Source: a bacterium
Lineage (GTDB): Bacteria; Latescibacterota; UBA2968; GCA-2709665
DNA: 5,584 nucleotides
NCBI GenBank assembly: GCA_027619145.1
Contig: JAQCGA010000304.1
Span: forward strand, 1 to 5,584
Direction of reading: 5' to 3'
Shown: positions 1 to 5,584 of the stretch, piece after piece
How positions within the stretch are numbered: the stretch's first letter is position 1
Layout of the letters: every line of letters begins with the position of its first letter
Program-made: the position numbers and the translations under genes
Notes under the pieces: generated by a model
Database searches by the model: none
What the model saw: only the letters and a program-made list of their open reading frames with translations
Told to the model about the DNA's origin: nothing

Positions 1-632
1 GTGCCACCCTGGAAGAAGCCCGCCAGCTTCTCGCCGTTGCACGCGAAACCGGCACCCCACACATGGTCTCTGTCAATCGCCGCTTCGAACCTCTCCTGCG
101 GCGGGCCATCTCCTGGGCAAAAGAACGAGGCCCCCTGCGCTACGTCCGCGCCTCCATCTTACGCCACAACCGCCGAGAACCGGACTTCGTGTACGGCACC
201 GCCATCCACTGCATAGACGCCCTGCGCGAAATCGGCGGAGAAATCTCCAGCGACCTGCGCCGCATCCACAAGGGCAATCCGAACTGATTCAACATCGCTT
301 TCGAATTCACCTCCGGTACACTGGGCACTCTGGACATACTCACCTCCTGCGGCAGCCTCGAAGAACGCTACGAACTCTTCGGTGAAAATTACCGCGTAGA
401 TGCCCAGATCGGCCCTTCAGCAGAACCCCACGTACGCGGCTGGGAAAACGGCAAACTTGTATTGGATGAACGCCCGCCCGAAGACCAGCCCGAATTCATC
501 CGCGTAGGCCCCTACGCCGAAACCCACGAATTCGTCACTGCCCTTGCAGAAGGCCGCCCTCCCTGGCCCTCCGTGGAAGAAATCTTCCCCTCCGTAGAAA
601 TCGCTTCCCGGCTGGACCCCTCAATTCCGTAG
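1..632 (+). pseudogene. Gfo/Idh/MocA family oxidoreductase, C-terminal part, interrupted by an in-frame TGA
   Basis: The frame runs from base 3 to the TAG at 630-632 and is open except for TGA at 285-287. The first 94 codons begin at the end of the Rossmann domain (ATLEEARQLLAVARETG) and enter the C-terminal alpha/beta domain with MVSVNRRFEP. They include the family's conserved His-x-x-Asp segment IHCID (His at 207-209, Asp at 216-218) and the following LREIGGEI. After the TGA the same frame continues for 114 codons with typical family sequence (FEFTSGTLGTLDILTSCGSL, then YELFGE, then AETHEFVTALAEGRPPWPSV). The nucleotide-binding N-terminus lies left of the window. Members oxidise or reduce sugars, inositols or related polyols with NAD(P) in the cytosol; the substrate here is unknown. 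The ATG at 61-65 is internal, not the gene start. The TGA sits where family members often carry Trp before an aromatic residue, so a TGG-to-TGA change is the simplest cause, real or a base-call error. Family confidence is high; pseudogene status is uncertain. Confidence 0.8.
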
Positions 633-638
633 GTTTTT

Positions 639-2399
639 ATGCCCCAGAAAACAGCACACCTCATCACAGACTTTCGCCCGGCCCTCACGCCCGGCAGCGA
701 AGCCTCTACGATCTCCTACCGCCTCAACGGCACGGAAGGCCACCTGCTCCGCCTGCCCGAATCCCTCAAAACCCCACTCACCCTCTCCAGTCCCGCAACC
801 GGATGGCACGAAATCCACATTGGCTTCATGGACGCCAGCGGTATTCAAATCCGTCTTTCCACAGACCTCACCTTCCGCTGGATCGAAAGCACCGTAAGCT
901 GGACACGCGCTCCACACGAAGGCGAAGAAGCCTTCTGGAAAATCGCAGACCTCACCAACACATCCTTCGAATTCCTGCCCCAGCTTCTGGAACGTCGGCA
1001 CGACCGCCGCACCTCTCAAATCGCGTACCTCCGCCTCGTCCCCCTTTCCCAGCCAGAAGCCGAAACCCGCCTCTCACTGAACCGCCCTACTCGCACAGCG
1101 GGTGCCGTCATTGACGGCCACGAAATGCTTGGCGCGTACGGCCCGCAATCCCCGGACGAAATCCGCGCCCTCGTCGACCCCTTCATCGACAGCGACTTCA
1201 AACGCATCTACTTCGGCTGCACCACCACCACAATGCGGCTGAATTTCCTCTCAAGAACCGGCTATTATCTGGGTCAAGATCAGCCCCTCGACGCCCTCCA
1301 CTCAGACGTCAACCGCCGCTGTGCAACCGCTCTCCAAACTGCCGAAAAAAACGGCTATGATCCAGTCGATATTCTCATTCACACCTGCGAACAGAACAAC
1401 CTGGAACTCTGGGCCGACTTCCGCATCCAGCAGGACTACCCCTACGGCTACGCAGGCGGCTTCGGCTACGATTTCAACTCCCCTTTCACCGAAGCCCACC
1501 AGGACTGGCGTCACGTAGACCGTCAAGGAAATATCTGCAGCCACCTCTTCAGCCACTTCCGCCCCGGCTGGGAACAGTACAAACTGGACCTCCTCGCTGA
1601 ACTCGCCCGCAAAGGCCCGGCCGGCATCCACCTCAATCTGATGTGCGAACTCAACGCCATCTGGGACTTTGCCCCACACGCCGTCGAACGCTTCCGCAAT
1701 GAATACGGCATCGACCCCACCGCAGGCTCCGAACCACCCGAAGAGTGGTACCAGTTCCGCTGCGATCACCTGACAGAATTCATCCGCCGCCTCCGCGTAC
1801 AAACCAACCGCATCGCCGCCGAACTCGGAAAACCCATTCCTATTGCCGTCCAGGTCTCCGGCGAATGGTCCATCCTCAAACACGGCAAACTCGTCAAAGC
1901 CGTCTCCCAGAATTTCCTGGCCGGTTTCGACATCGGCCGATGGGCACACGAAGGCCTCGTGGACGTCATCTCCCCCTCCTTCCGCCGCACGTATAAACCC
2001 ATGTTCCTCTCCCACCTCTACGAAGACCTCGGCCCGGCCCGAAATCGCGTGCGGATCATCCCTTCCATCGGCCAACACGACAACGCCGTCTTCCCACGCG
2101 GCTACGAATGGGCCAAATATTTCACCGACGAAGGCAAAGACACCACCGACCTGGTCCCCTTCGGCGAACTGGACGCCTGGCGCGTTTTACGCGAAGCCCA
2201 CGACCTCTACCGCCAGGGCGCAGACGATGTGAACGTCTGGGAAATGGGTCACGCCCCTGTGCGCCTTGCTCGCTGGAACACCCTCAAACACATTGGCGAC
2301 CGGGACCTGCTCTCGAAAGAATTCGGCAACCGCATTGGCGGCTTGATGGGCGAACCGGAACACCCGGTGCAATATTCACCCCTTGAAGGAAACGAGTAA
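639..2399 (+). CDS. Glycoside hydrolase-like TIM-barrel protein (GH10-like / GHL10 type)
   Basis: This 586-aa protein has no signal peptide or membrane segment, so it is probably cytosolic. Residues 1-150 look like a beta-rich domain (GWHEIHIGF at 55-63, IQIRLSTDLTF at 69-79). Residues 158-540 have the pattern of a (beta/alpha)8 barrel of the 'family 10 glycosylhydrolase-like' group. Supporting segments are LELWADFRI (255-263), GIHLNLMCELNAIWDF (329-344), the long helix RCDHLTEFIRRLRVQTNRIAAELGK (374-398), GFDIGRWAHEGLVDVISPS (429-447) and DVNVWEMGH (530-538). Acidic candidates near strand ends are Asp260, Glu337 and Glu535; the catalytic pair is not proven. The ATG lies 6 nt after the preceding stop, with a weak Shine-Dalgarno (AGG at 631-633) overlapping that stop codon, which suggests translational coupling. 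The gene directly abuts the downstream metallo-hydrolase gene. It could equally be a non-hydrolytic sugar-binding or isomerase-like barrel. The fold call is fairly secure, the substrate is unknown. Confidence 0.78.
   Translation: MPQKTAHLITDFRPALTPGSEASTISYRLNGTEGHLLRLPESLKTPLTLSSPATGWHEIHIGFMDASGIQIRLSTDLTFRWIESTVSWTRAPHEGEEAFWKIADLTNTSFEFLPQLLERRHDRRTSQIAYLRLVPLSQPEAETRLSLNRPTRTAGAVIDGHEMLGAYGPQSPDEIRALVDPFIDSDFKRIYFGCTTTTMRLNFLSRTGYYLGQDQPLDALHSDVNRRCATALQTAEKNGYDPVDILIHTCEQNNLELWADFRIQQDYPYGYAGGFGYDFNSPFTEAHQDWRHVDRQGNICSHLFSHFRPGWEQYKLDLLAELARKGPAGIHLNLMCELNAIWDFAPHAVERFRNEYGIDPTAGSEPPEEWYQFRCDHLTEFIRRLRVQTNRIAAELGKPIPIAVQVSGEWSILKHGKLVKAVSQNFLAGFDIGRWAHEGLVDVISPSFRRTYKPMFLSHLYEDLGPARNRVRIIPSIGQHDNAVFPRGYEWAKYFTDEGKDTTDLVPFGELDAWRVLREAHDLYRQGADDVNVWEMGHAPVRLARWNTLKHIGDRDLLSKEFGNRIGGLMGEPEHPVQYSPLEGNE
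2385..2390 (+). promoter_or_regulatory. Ribosome binding site inside the end of the upstream gene
   Basis: GAAGGA lies 9 nt upstream of the ATG at 2400 and inside the last codons of the glycoside hydrolase-like gene. It supports the start at 2400, directly after the TAA at 2397-2399, and indicates translational coupling of the two genes. Confidence 0.7.
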
Positions 2400-4184
2400 A
2401 TGGGAAAACTTTCCTGGACAGAACTCCTGCCCGATCTCTACCTCTACAAAGACACCTGCAACGTCTACCTCCTCAAATCCGGCGACGAAGCCGTCGTCTT
2501 CGACTTCGGCTCCGGTACCTGGATGGAATCCCTCCCTGAAATCGGCGTCCAATCCATCCGCCACGTCTTCCTCACCCACCCCCACCGGGACCAGTGTGCA
2601 GGCCTCGCCACCCGGACCGAATGGCCTTTCGATGTACACGCTTCTACCCAGGATCTGCGTTTCTACCGCCCGGACACCCTCGCTGGCTTCTGGAAAACAT
2701 ATCAATCGGCCGGATGTCCCGCCAACTACGCAGCACCCCGACTCCCCCTTCCATTTGTGAAAGGCAACGTCGCAGACGCCCAGGAAATCTCCTGGGCCAA
2801 CACCCGCATCTGTGCAATTCCCACACCCGGCCACACACGCGGCGCGCTCACCTACATCGTAGCCTGGAACGGGAAATCCCTCGCCTTCTGCGGAGACGCC
2901 ATCCACCACGGCGGAACCATCCACCAGCCCTACCACCTGGAATGGGACCACTGGACCGGCGAAGGCGCTCTTGCCGCCTGGCACGGCCTGGAACGCCTCG
3001 GGTACTGCCGCATCGACCGCCTCTGTCCCTCACACGGCCCCGTAGTTCAGACCAGCACCATCGCCTGCATCCGCCGCGCACAAAAACACCTGATGGCCTT
3101 CATCCGCGCCAAAGGCTCTGTATGTCCCGGAGAAATCGACCGCTGGGTTTCCACCGAACCCCTCGTCTGCGGTGCCCAGCGTGTACTCCCCAACCTCTAC
3201 CACTTCGGCGCCAACAGCTTCCTCCTTGTCGGAGACAATGCCGAAGGTCTCGTCATTGACCCCACCCTGTCAGACATCGAATCCATCGGCGCACTCATAA
3301 AAGAAACTGGCGTACAGAAACTCACTGCCGCAACCGCCACCCATTACCACCGGGACCACAGCGACGGCCTGAACTGGCTGCGCGATCACTACGGCACCGC
3401 AATCTGGCTCCACCCATGGGTCGCAGAACCCATCAAAGACCGGAACCAGATCGACGTCCCCTGGCTCCCGTCTGAATCCATCCAGTCAGACCGCACCCTC
3501 CCCGAGACCGGAGTCTTCCGCTGGAACCAGTACCGTTTCAACATCCGTCCTTTCCCCGGACAGACCTGGTGGCACTGCGCCTTCGACACCACAATTGCGG
3601 GCGTTCACGTCCTCTTCTCAGGAGACAACTTCCAGCCCCCCTCGCGCTGGAACGGAACCGGCGGATTCTGCGCCTACAACGGCGCTCGTTTCACCGAAGG
3701 TTTTGCCCGTTCTGCCCAAACCGCACTGGACATCGCCCCGGACCTCATCGCCAACGGCCACGGCTGCATCTACCGGTTCCACGCGGGCCACTACCTCCGC
3801 ATTCTCCGCTGGTCCGCTCAATCCGAAAACGCTGTCCGAAACCTCTGCCCCGCCGACAGCTCAGACTACGACTGCCGTACGTACTCCTGGTCTCCTTTTC
3901 TTACAGAAACCCCATCGGGTCGCACCGTCGACCTGGCATTTGAGGCCCGCAACCCCACCGGCAAACTGCAATTGCTCACCTTCCAGCCCTTATCACCACA
4001 AGGCTGGGATATCACGCCCGCGCAACGAAAAATCACCGCACCCCCCGGAGCGGAACGCACCGCCCGGGTCACACTCAGAATTCCCCAATCCACCGCGCCC
4101 GGTCGCTACCTTGTAGCGGCAAATCTCATTCTGAACGGAGATCCCCTGGGGGAAGTCGCCGTTGCCCTCGTACAGGTCATCTGA
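2400..4184 (+). CDS. Double metallo-beta-lactamase-fold hydrolase with C-terminal beta-sandwich domain
   Basis: This 594-aa protein holds two metallo-beta-lactamase folds in tandem. Domain 1 (about 8-235) has the metal motif THPHRDQ (59-65: His60, His62, Asp64, with Gln65 in the usual His place), PGHT (His145), CGD (Asp166) and SHG (His212). Domain 2 (about 260-470) has THYHRDH (314-320: His315, His317, Asp319, His320), PGQT with Gln388 where His is usual, SGD (Asp409) and NGHG (His454). Each copy thus lacks a different standard ligand; His392, four residues after Gln388, might substitute. Residues about 500-594 form an Ig-like or NEW3-like beta-sandwich (ITPAQRKITAPPGAE, then TAPGRYLVAANLILNG). 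Family members are usually Zn- or Fe-dependent hydrolases of lactones, esters, thioesters or phosphodiesters. No signal peptide is visible, so a cytosolic place is likely. It starts directly at the stop of the sugar-hydrolase-like gene with a good ribosome site, so a role in the same sugar pathway, for example on a lactone, is a reasonable inference. The gene ends with TGA. Confidence 0.88.
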   Translation: MGKLSWTELLPDLYLYKDTCNVYLLKSGDEAVVFDFGSGTWMESLPEIGVQSIRHVFLTHPHRDQCAGLATRTEWPFDVHASTQDLRFYRPDTLAGFWKTYQSAGCPANYAAPRLPLPFVKGNVADAQEISWANTRICAIPTPGHTRGALTYIVAWNGKSLAFCGDAIHHGGTIHQPYHLEWDHWTGEGALAAWHGLERLGYCRIDRLCPSHGPVVQTSTIACIRRAQKHLMAFIRAKGSVCPGEIDRWVSTEPLVCGAQRVLPNLYHFGANSFLLVGDNAEGLVIDPTLSDIESIGALIKETGVQKLTAATATHYHRDHSDGLNWLRDHYGTAIWLHPWVAEPIKDRNQIDVPWLPSESIQSDRTLPETGVFRWNQYRFNIRPFPGQTWWHCAFDTTIAGVHVLFSGDNFQPPSRWNGTGGFCAYNGARFTEGFARSAQTALDIAPDLIANGHGCIYRFHAGHYLRILRWSAQSENAVRNLCPADSSDYDCRTYSWSPFLTETPSGRTVDLAFEARNPTGKLQLLTFQPLSPQGWDITPAQRKITAPPGAERTARVTLRIPQSTAPGRYLVAANLILNGDPLGEVAVALVQVI

Positions 4185-4212
4185 TTCAGGATGGAACGCC
4201 CGGAACCCGTCT

Positions 4213-4278
4213 ATGGTCAAACAGAACAACACCGGTGGACCTGGCGGACCTTACGGCGGACCTCCACCACCCCGGTAA
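4213..4278 (+). CDS. Possible Gly/Pro-rich micropeptide (21 codons)
   Basis: An ATG-to-TAA frame of 21 codons begins MVKQNN and ends GGPGGPYGGPPPPR. It contains three GGP units, one Tyr and a polyproline end. The Gly codons vary at the third base (GGT, GGA, GGC), but the DNA is also partly repetitive: ggcggacct occurs at 4243-4251 and 4255-4263. A weak GGA at 4202-4204 lies 8 nt upstream of the ATG. It sits 28 nt after the metallo-hydrolase stop and 13 nt before a strong hairpin, so it could be the last reading frame of the operon. I do not recognise a family. The competing explanation is a structured non-coding stretch, since ggtgga (4234-4239) can pair with tccacc (4263-4268). It is reported as a candidate only. 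Confidence 0.3.
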   Translation: MVKQNNTGGPGGPYGGPPPPR

Positions 4279-4291
4279 CTCCACACAAAAC

Positions 4292-4330
4292 AAGGGTGGG
4301 CGGACCCCTTACTCCAGTCCGCCCACCCTT
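4292..4330 (-). terminator. Strong hairpin terminator of the DUF2007 gene, possibly shared by both strands
   Basis: A perfect 14-bp inverted repeat (4292-4305 with 4317-4330) surrounds an 11-nt loop. Read on the minus strand, the stem lies 31 nt past the DUF2007 stop and runs into a T-rich stretch (TTGTTTTGTG), as expected for an intrinsic terminator. On the plus strand no T-run follows, but the hairpin stands where the upstream operon should end and may slow or stop that transcript too. The inner stem GGGCGGAC/GTCCGCCC is the same as the stem of the palindrome at 5457-5482. Confidence 0.68.
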
Positions 4331-4361
4331 GATCGAATTCCCTCTTGCTCGAACGCTTTCC

Positions 4362-4559
4362 TCACAAATCCGCCAATAACTTCCTCGCCTCCTCCGCGTC
4401 CTCTTCGTACACCTGAATCTCCACCTGCCCAAACGCGTACAAATTCTGCAGCGCCGTATCCCCCTTCACCCGAAACTCAATTCGCGCATCTTTCAAAATC
4501 GACTTCGACAGCGCAATCGTAATCGGATCCCCCGGCATCAGAACCGTCACCAGATTCAT
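4362..4559 (-). CDS. DUF2007-family small protein (putative signal-transducing protein)
   Basis: This 65-aa protein begins MNLVTVLMPGDPITIALSKSIL and ends VEIQVYEEDAEEARKLLADL. The beta-alpha-beta-beta-alpha layout fits DUF2007: an opening strand, then a helix that turns over a short-lived 'ILKDARIEFRV' segment, then VEIQVYEEDAEEARKLL. The family is small, cytosolic and often labelled 'putative signal transducing protein' without a proven role. The usual mid-region is short here, giving a length at the low end for the family. The start is supported by AGAGGA on the minus strand (complement of 4565-4570), 5 nt from the ATG. It has its own terminator downstream and is transcribed away from the SDR gene. 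No metal or catalytic motif is visible. Confidence 0.8.
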   Translation of the reverse strand: MNLVTVLMPGDPITIALSKSILKDARIEFRVKGDTALQNLYAFGQVEIQVYEEDAEEARKLLADL

Positions 4560-4593
4560 ATCTATCCTCTATTTCATTCCAGAAAGGAACCCT
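4560..4593. promoter_or_regulatory. 34-bp divergent gap carrying both ribosome binding sites
   Basis: The gap separates the start codons of the minus-strand DUF2007 gene and the plus-strand SDR gene. AGAGGA for the minus gene (complement of 4565-4570) and AAAGGA for the plus gene (about 4583-4588, 5 nt before ATG) fill much of it. It is too short for two standard promoters, so at least one must lie inside the opposite gene. I could not place a convincing -35/-10 pair. Confidence 0.6.
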
Positions 4594-5316
4594 ATGCCCC
4601 GCAAAAAAATCCTCATCACCGGTGCCGCTGGCAGAATCGGCCGCGTCCTGCGCGAAGGCCTCAAAAACCACTACGACCTCCGCCTCCTCTATCACAACAC
4701 CATCCTTCCGACCGAGCCAGACGAAGAAGTCCACGTCTCCAGCATCACCGACCTGGACAAAATCCTGGAAGCCGCTCGCGGCGTGGACACCATTGTCCAC
4801 ATGGCCGGCAACCCCTCTGGCGGTGCCCCCTTCGAAGACATCCTCGAAGCCAACATCCGCGGCACCTACACCGTCTACGAAGCCGCCCACCAGACCGGTG
4901 TTCCCCGCGTCATCTTCGCCAGCACCAACCACGTCACCGGCTACTACGAAAAAAACGGCATCTACACCACCCCGGAAATGAACGCCCGCCCGGACAGCTT
5001 CTACGGTGCCAGCAAAGCCTTCGGGGAAGACCTCGGCCGCTACTACGCAGACGCCCACAACCTCTCCGTCATCTGCCTTCGCATCGGCTCCTTCCAACCA
5101 GATAAAGCCGTCATCAACCGCAAAAGCGATCGCATCCTCTCCACCTGGCTCAGCCACCGAGACACCGTCCAGCTCGTCCACCGAAGCATTGAAACAGAGA
5201 TCAAATTTGGCATCTACTACGGCATCTCCAACAACACCCGCGCAACCTGGGACATCCAGAACGCCCGCGAAGAACTCGGCTACACCCCCGAAGACAATGC
5301 AGAAGACCACGTATAA
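4594..5316 (+). CDS. NAD-dependent SDR, uronate dehydrogenase-like
   Basis: This 240-aa extended-type short-chain dehydrogenase carries an N-terminal Rossmann motif TGAAGRIG (9-16; glycines 10, 13, 16), HMAGNPSGGAPFEDI (69-83), FASTNHVTGYY (108-118) and the catalytic YGASK (Tyr137, Lys141). It also has RIGSF (163-167) and RILSTWLSH (180-188), and ends GYTPEDNAEDH. These segments match, from memory, the Agrobacterium uronate dehydrogenase group (EC 1.1.1.203), which oxidises galacturonate or glucuronate to the aldarolactone with NAD+. The protein is somewhat shorter than the roughly 265 residues of that enzyme, and related sequences include sugar-1-dehydrogenases, so the substrate is an inference. 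A good ribosome site precedes the ATG. It is the only plus-strand gene right of the terminator. If the product is a sugar lactone, the metallo-hydrolase nearby could open it, but the two lie in separate transcription units and this link is speculative. Confidence 0.82.
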   Translation: MPRKKILITGAAGRIGRVLREGLKNHYDLRLLYHNTILPTEPDEEVHVSSITDLDKILEAARGVDTIVHMAGNPSGGAPFEDILEANIRGTYTVYEAAHQTGVPRVIFASTNHVTGYYEKNGIYTTPEMNARPDSFYGASKAFGEDLGRYYADAHNLSVICLRIGSFQPDKAVINRKSDRILSTWLSHRDTVQLVHRSIETEIKFGIYYGISNNTRATWDIQNAREELGYTPEDNAEDHV

Positions 5317-5331
5317 AAAAAAGGCCCAGCG

Positions 5332-5373
5332 GAAGTCCGAACCTTCTGCACACCTGGAACACCAGAGGACTTC
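5332..5373 (+). other. Weak hairpin after the SDR gene
   Basis: gaagtcc (5332-5338) can pair with ggacttc (5367-5373), and ctgg (5354-5357) with ccag (5362-5365) inside it. It begins 15 nt after the SDR stop but no T-run follows, so it is not a standard intrinsic terminator. Between 5317 and 5456 I see no gene and nothing else of note. Confidence 0.3.
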
Positions 5374-5456
5374 GAATAAGCCACAAAGCCCCTATCCAAA
5401 ACCCACGCGGGCAGAACAGACCAAATCTCAAGAAACGGTGCCACATCAGAAAGACC

Positions 5457-5482
5457 GGGCGGACACACAGGTCCGCCCCTAC
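5457..5482. repeat. Short palindromic repeat, copy 1
   Basis: GGGCGGAC (5457-5464) and GTCCGCCC (5471-5478) are perfect inverted arms around a 6-nt loop (ACACAG), followed by CTAC. It is a REP-like element in a gene-free stretch. The pattern 'GGGC...GCCCCTAC' is one I recall as dispersed in several environmental bacterial genomes; this is from memory. Confidence 0.75.
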
Positions 5483-5524
5483 GTCACAATCCCCAACGGC
5501 CCATTGACAAATCCATTTAAGGCC

Positions 5525-5550
5525 GGGCAGGCACAGGGGCCTGCCCCTAC
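5525..5550. repeat. Short palindromic repeat, copy 2
   Basis: GGGCAGGC (5525-5532) and GCCTGCCC (5539-5546) are perfect inverted arms around a 6-nt loop (ACAGGG), followed by CTAC. It has the same length, orientation and flanks (CC before, CTACG after) as copy 1, and starts 68 nt later. Two stem positions differ from copy 1 and both changes are compensated on the other arm. Confidence 0.75.
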
Positions 5551-5584
5551 GAAAACCAAAAACCGGACCAATGGTTATCCGCCC

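Noticed and set aside
285..330. Selenocysteine readthrough of the TGA
   Set aside because: No convincing SECIS-like hairpin follows the TGA, and the position fits Trp rather than Cys in this family.
1302..2078. 258-codon open frame on the minus strand inside the GH-like gene
   Set aside because: It lies wholly opposite a gene with clear family motifs, shows no motif of its own, and arises from the same codon bias. The 202-codon minus frame at 2376-2984 is rejected for the same reason.
4191..4379. 62-codon plus-strand frame after the metallo-hydrolase gene
   Set aside because: It runs straight through the strong hairpin and into the end of the DUF2007 gene, and its Arg/Thr/Pro-rich product has no recognisable pattern.
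4477..5310. 277-codon open frame on the minus strand opposite the SDR gene
   Set aside because: It is the antisense shadow of a gene with strong C-ending codon bias. Its protein is low-complexity, rich in Val, Gly, Asp and Ala, and it also runs into the DUF2007 gene in another frame.
5504..5520. TTGACA that resembles a -35 box
   Set aside because: No -10 box stands at 16-18 nt (TTTAAG is far too close), and no gene start follows within the window.
5457..5550. CRISPR array
   Set aside because: There are only two short palindromes with different arms and one 42-nt interval, with no identical direct repeats.
5572..5584. ATG near the right edge as the start of another gene
   Set aside because: It has no ribosome site and only four codons are visible, so nothing supports it.

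Overview
The window is bacterial DNA, moderately GC-rich, with a strong preference for C-ending codons (CTC, ATC, TCC, ACC). That bias also produces long antisense shadow frames. Nothing in it fixes the phylum. The mix of a Gfo/Idh/MocA oxidoreductase, a GH10-like cytosolic hydrolase, a double metallo-beta-lactamase protein and a uronate-dehydrogenase-like SDR, with short 'GGGC...GCCCCTAC' palindromes, resembles carbohydrate-rich environmental lineages such as Planctomycetes, Latescibacteria, Poribacteria or Armatimonadetes. That placement is an impression from memory, not a result.

Layout, left to right. Positions 1-632 hold the C-terminal part of a Gfo/Idh/MocA-type oxidoreductase gene whose start lies outside the window. 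Its reading frame is cut by one in-frame TGA at 285-287, after which the same frame continues with clear family sequence to a TAG. Positions 639-2399 encode a 586-aa glycoside-hydrolase-like TIM-barrel protein with an N-terminal beta-rich domain. It is followed without a gap (TAA then ATG) by a 594-aa protein made of two tandem metallo-beta-lactamase folds and a C-terminal beta-sandwich domain (2400-4184). The three genes share a strand and lie 6 and 0 nt apart, so they look like one operon. A possible 21-codon Gly/Pro-rich micro-ORF (4213-4278) lies between the operon and a strong 14-bp hairpin (4292-4330).

The hairpin is best read as the terminator of the next gene, a small DUF2007-family gene on the minus strand (4362-4559). 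It may also stop the plus-strand operon. The DUF2007 gene is divergent from a plus-strand NAD-dependent SDR related to uronate dehydrogenases (4594-5316), with only 34 bp between the start codons. The tail (5317-5584) has no convincing gene. It carries a weak hairpin and two related short palindromic repeats with compensatory base changes.

Together the enzymes suggest intracellular processing of sugars or sugar acids: a hydrolase-like barrel, two NAD(P)-type sugar oxidoreductase families and a metal hydrolase that could act on a lactone or ester. None of the complete enzymes shows a signal peptide or membrane segment, and no transporter or regulator is present. The substrate cannot be named. 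The most interesting items are the single-codon interruption, the complementary loss of metal ligands in the two MBL domains, the Gly/Pro-rich micro-ORF, and the identical stem core shared by the terminator and one of the dispersed palindromes.
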